Assembly: GCA_014529385.2 (NCBI GenBank)
Contig: CM043950.1
Coordinates: forward strand, 65,554,935 to 65,612,934
DNA: 58,000 bases
Reading direction: 5' to 3'
DNA from: Adiantum capillus-veneris
Lineage: Eukaryota; Streptophyta; Polypodiopsida; Polypodiales; Pteridaceae
A program made the translations under genes and the position numbers. The notes below the pieces were generated by a model that did no database searches, was not told where the DNA came from, and saw only the letters and a program-made list of their open reading frames with translations. The number at the start of each line of letters is the position of its first letter. Positions within the stretch are counted from its first letter, which is position 1. This document shows positions 57,778-58,000 of this stretch, one piece after another.

Positions 57778-58000
57778 TCATGGGCATCGCAATCCGTCTC
57801 AATAGCCAATTTTTTACCATTGGGCCCTTACCAAAGCCAAAATGAAAAAATTGGCGATTGTGTCACACTAGACCTACAAGATGGGAGTGGATGGCCATGA
57901 AAGATTGTAGCAATAGAGAAAGCACCTAAATTCTTACCAATGCAAAGTTCCATGGGCAACGCAATCCGTCTCGATGGGCTATGGTGGCACAATCGCCAGT
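57778..58000 (-). repeat. Hairpin satellite array 1, inverted continuation
   Basis: Just over one monomer in reverse orientation: GGGCATCGCAATCCGTCTC, CCATTGGGCCC, TTGGCGATTGTG and a second GGGCAACGCAATCCGTCTC start near 57953. It continues beyond the window. In G's orientation it ends ...GCCCATGA, the other side of G's insertion site. Confidence 0.9.

Overview
This window looks like intergenic DNA from the nuclear genome of a land plant with a large, repeat-rich genome. It holds nested Ty1/copia and Ty3/gypsy LTR retrotransposons of plant type, primer-binding sites complementary to initiator-Met tRNA, one Tat/Athila-like PBS (TTGGCGCC...), plant-style TATA boxes in the LTRs, CT/CA microsatellites and two satellite-like arrays. 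I found no host protein gene, rRNA or tRNA. The species cannot be read from the sequence. Every retroelement reading frame carries stops or frameshifts.

Layout. 1-415: minus-strand LTR and leader of an element whose LTR matches copia element A. 1536-12573: element C, a large non-autonomous LTR element (TSD GTAGG) with no recognisable pol, interrupted by copia element B (3372-8549, minus, TSD CCAAT). 13370-14380: relic of a gypsy integrase. 14932-15346: cluster of eight short palindromes. 15613 onward: gypsy element D (plus), whose 3' LTR is cut at 23370 by element E. 23371-~39385: the 3' portion of E (minus): 3' LTR, coiled-coil ORF, palindrome-bearing repeats, inserted copia element A (29097-34555, plus, TSD TTATA), then integrase, RNase H and RT. 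~39385-41062: 3' end of small-LTR element G (plus). 41063-43040 and 43120-45540: two tandem arrays of hairpin-forming monomers. 46525-47835: the missing remainder of D's 3' LTR, inverted. 47836-~55150: the 5' portion of E (plus): 5' LTR, PBS, leader with the same palindromic repeats, gag and protease. ~55480-57777: 5' portion of G (minus). 57778-58000: the first hairpin array again, inverted.

Main interpretation. E and G are each present as two halves in opposite orientation. E's outer flanks carry the matching TSD AAGGT/ACCTT inside one interrupted D LTR. G's two 131-bp LTRs carry the matching TSD CATGA inside the hairpin array. Turning over one segment of about 16 kb (~39.4 to ~55.3 kb) restores D's 3' LTR, E and G together. 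The window therefore records either a real inversion with breakpoints inside two retrotransposons or an assembly inversion.

Most unusual biology: element E. It appears to encode two retropepsin-like modules (one after gag, one fused behind the integrase C-terminus), two successive integrase zinc-binding modules, and an extra coiled-coil ORF before the 3' LTR. It also carries two blocks of ~285-295-bp repeats, each unit with a nearly invariant 22-bp palindrome centred on TCGCGA.
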